From: an uncultured Oscillospiraceae bacterium
GTDB taxonomy: Bacteria; Bacillota; Clostridia; Oscillospirales; Oscillospiraceae
Direction of reading: 5' to 3'
NCBI GenBank assembly: GCA_944385775.1
Contig: CALWYM010000023.1
Location: forward strand, 1-7,448
Length of the DNA: 7,448 nt
Position 1 is the stretch's first letter; every line of letters starts with the position of its first letter. Made by a program: the position numbers and the translations under genes. The notes beneath the pieces were generated by a model. It had not been told where the DNA came from, made no database searches, and worked only from the letters and a program-made list of their open reading frames with translations. Below, in pieces: positions 6,371 through 7,448 of the stretch.

Positions 6371-6379
6371 AGTATACCA
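6371..6379 (-). promoter_or_regulatory. Extended -10 promoter of the CHR operon
   Basis: Reading the minus strand, TGG-TATACT (6379 down to 6371) forms an extended -10 element (TGn followed by a hexamer matching TATAAT in five of six bases). No good -35 is present at the usual distance; the corresponding bases read TTTTCT. An extended -10 with a poor -35 is typical of an activator-dependent promoter, which fits a divergent LysR regulator. Transcription would begin near 6364, about 20 bases before the first CHR gene. Confidence 0.55.
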
Positions 6380-6380
6380 T

Positions 6381-6409
6381 TTGCAATATGATAAGAAAAA
6401 TAATATAAT
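6381..6409 (+). promoter_or_regulatory. Promoter of the lysR-type gene
   Basis: TTGCAA (6381-6386) and TATAAT (6404-6409) are separated by 17 bases, a four-of-six -35 with a perfect -10. Transcription would begin near 6416, giving a leader of about 38 bases. Its -35 is immediately next to the -10 of the divergent CHR promoter, so the two polymerase footprints overlap. Binding of the regulator could therefore repress one promoter while activating the other. Confidence 0.6.
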
Positions 6410-6413
6410 TTAA

Positions 6414-6428
6414 TAATTATAATAATTA
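6414..6428 (+). promoter_or_regulatory. Candidate dyad operator in the divergent region
   Basis: TAATTATAATAATTA is a perfect 15-base dyad with a single central base, lying just after the -10 of the lysR promoter. LysR-type proteins bind interrupted dyads, often of T-N11-A form, and commonly repress their own gene from such sites. This one does not fit T-N11-A exactly and sits in very AT-rich DNA where dyads arise easily, so it is only a weak candidate. Confidence 0.25.
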
Positions 6429-6453
6429 ATTACTTATATGGGGGTGAGCATAT

Positions 6454-7368
6454 ATGACCATACGCCACTTAAAAATATTTCTGGCGTTATGCCAGAATAA
6501 TTTTAATACTACAAAAGCTGCTGACGCGCTGCATATGACCCAGCCGGCGGTGAGTCTTGCCATAAGGGAACTGGAGGACTATTACGGAGTTCGGCTGTTT
6601 GACCGTGTGGGAAGAAGGCTTGTGGTTACGGAAGCGGGAAACAGGTTTTGGGAATATGCGTCCCATATAATAAGCCTTTTCGGAGATATGGAGCAGGGGA
6701 TGAGAAACTGGGACTCTCTTGGACTGCTGCGTGTGGGGGCAAGTATTACAATAGGTTCACAGTTTTTGCCCAGCTATGTGAAGGCTTTTTATGCAAGGTT
6801 TCCCGGCGCCCAGGTCAGGGCTACTATTGCTCCCTCTGACCAGATAGAGAGGGCTGTTTTGAATAATGAGCTGGATTTCGCCCTGATTGAGGGTGTGCCC
6901 ACGGCTGAAGCTCTGGTAGGAAGGGAGTATATGGAGGATTATCTGACGGTGATATGTCCGCCGGAGTTGGGCTTTTCTCAGGGACAGCTTATTTCCATTG
7001 AGGAATTCAGAAAACAAAGCTTTCTTCTCAGGGAAAAGGGAAGCGGTACAAGAGAGATTTTCGATTCCGTCACGGAACACGCCGGATTTTCGGTTACGCC
7101 TCTTTGGGAGGCAATGAGCACGACAGCTCTTGTCAACGCAGTTATAAACGGTATCGGAACATCGGTTCTGCCGTACAGAATGGTGGAAAAGCCGCTGAAA
7201 ATGGGTCTTGTAGTATCGGTAAGAGTAAAAGGATTGAAATTTAGAAGAAGCTACTATATTGTCCATCACAGGGAAAAATATCTGTCATCTTCCGCAAAGG
7301 CGTTTATGGAGCTGTGTTACAGTTATGAGATGGATTATCCCATGCCTGAATATAATGTACTTTATTAA
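6454..7368 (+). CDS. LysR-family transcriptional regulator
   Basis: This is a 304-residue DNA-binding regulator of normal LysR-family length. The N-terminal winged helix-turn-helix spans about residues 2-61, with recognition-helix context NTTKAADALHMTQPAVSLAI (18-37) and the following FDRVGRRLVVTEAG (49-62). A linker helix (about 63-88) leads to a periplasmic-binding-protein-like effector domain (about 91-290). FLLREKGSGTRE at 190-201 carries the RExGSGTR motif found in the CysL/YeiE/CbbR-like part of the family, where this loop helps bind small anionic effectors. The ATG at 6454 follows a GGGGTGAG ribosome binding site (6441-6448). The gene is transcribed away from the CHR operon across a 109-base gap, so by the usual LysR arrangement it probably controls that operon and itself. 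The effector is unknown; a sulfur oxyanion or a related anion is a guess from the motif and the neighbour. Confidence 0.95.
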   Translation: MTIRHLKIFLALCQNNFNTTKAADALHMTQPAVSLAIRELEDYYGVRLFDRVGRRLVVTEAGNRFWEYASHIISLFGDMEQGMRNWDSLGLLRVGASITIGSQFLPSYVKAFYARFPGAQVRATIAPSDQIERAVLNNELDFALIEGVPTAEALVGREYMEDYLTVICPPELGFSQGQLISIEEFRKQSFLLREKGSGTREIFDSVTEHAGFSVTPLWEAMSTTALVNAVINGIGTSVLPYRMVEKPLKMGLVVSVRVKGLKFRRSYYIVHHREKYLSSSAKAFMELCYSYEMDYPMPEYNVLY

Positions 7369-7409
7369 TGGTTTTTTCTCCGGATATATGTGCTGCTTAT
7401 TTTAAAAGT

Positions 7410-7446
7410 AAAGCGCGCTTTGTTTTTAGCAAAGCGCGCTTTTTTT
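7410..7446 (+). terminator. Intrinsic terminator after the lysR-type gene
   Basis: AAAGCGCGCTTTG (7410-7422) pairs perfectly with CAAAGCGCGCTTT (7430-7442) around a seven-base loop, and the T run continues to 7446. It lies 41 bases after the stop codon of the regulator. Each arm contains a self-complementary AAGCGCGCTT, so the arms are both direct and inverted repeats of each other. Confidence 0.92.
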
Positions 7447-7448
7447 CA

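Overview
The window looks like chromosomal DNA from an anaerobic, low-to-moderate GC Clostridia-type Firmicute, possibly near the Oscillospirales/Ruminococcaceae. The evidence is a clostridial-type FtsZ directly behind an FtsQ/DivIB tail with no ftsA between them, an oxygen-sensitive class III ribonucleotide reductase, strong AGGAGG-like ribosome binding sites, GTG and TTG starts, and short housekeeping operons closed by clear intrinsic terminators. The taxonomic placement is inference. No mobile element, CRISPR array, tRNA or rRNA is visible.

Layout. (1) 1-1652, cell division: the 3' end of an ftsQ/divIB-like gene, a 305-base gap holding a good sigma-A promoter and a long, apparently structured leader, then full-length ftsZ and a strong terminator. 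(2) 1653-4651, anaerobic dNTP synthesis: a perfect-consensus promoter whose -10 lies inside one of two NrdR-box-like operators, then nrdD and nrdG (reductase and its radical-SAM activase), ending at a hairpin shared with the converging operon. (3) 4670-6344, minus strand: two short CHR-family (chromate transporter) genes overlapping by ATGA, followed 17 bases later by an unrecognised 172-residue protein. (4) 6345-6453: a compact AT-rich divergent promoter region. (5) 6454-7446: a LysR-family regulator on the plus strand with its own terminator; by position it is the likely regulator of the CHR operon.

How the genes work together. FtsZ builds the cytokinetic ring and FtsQ belongs to the membrane part of the same machine. 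NrdD and NrdG supply deoxynucleotides without oxygen, and the operator pair suggests NrdR shuts them down when dATP is high. The two half-size CHR proteins probably pair to form one transporter, controlled by the divergent LysR protein.

Most of the window is ordinary core genome and I see no clear undescribed multi-gene system. The items most worth a second look are the structured ftsZ leader, the unrecognised third gene of the CHR operon, and the anion-binding-type motif in the LysR regulator.
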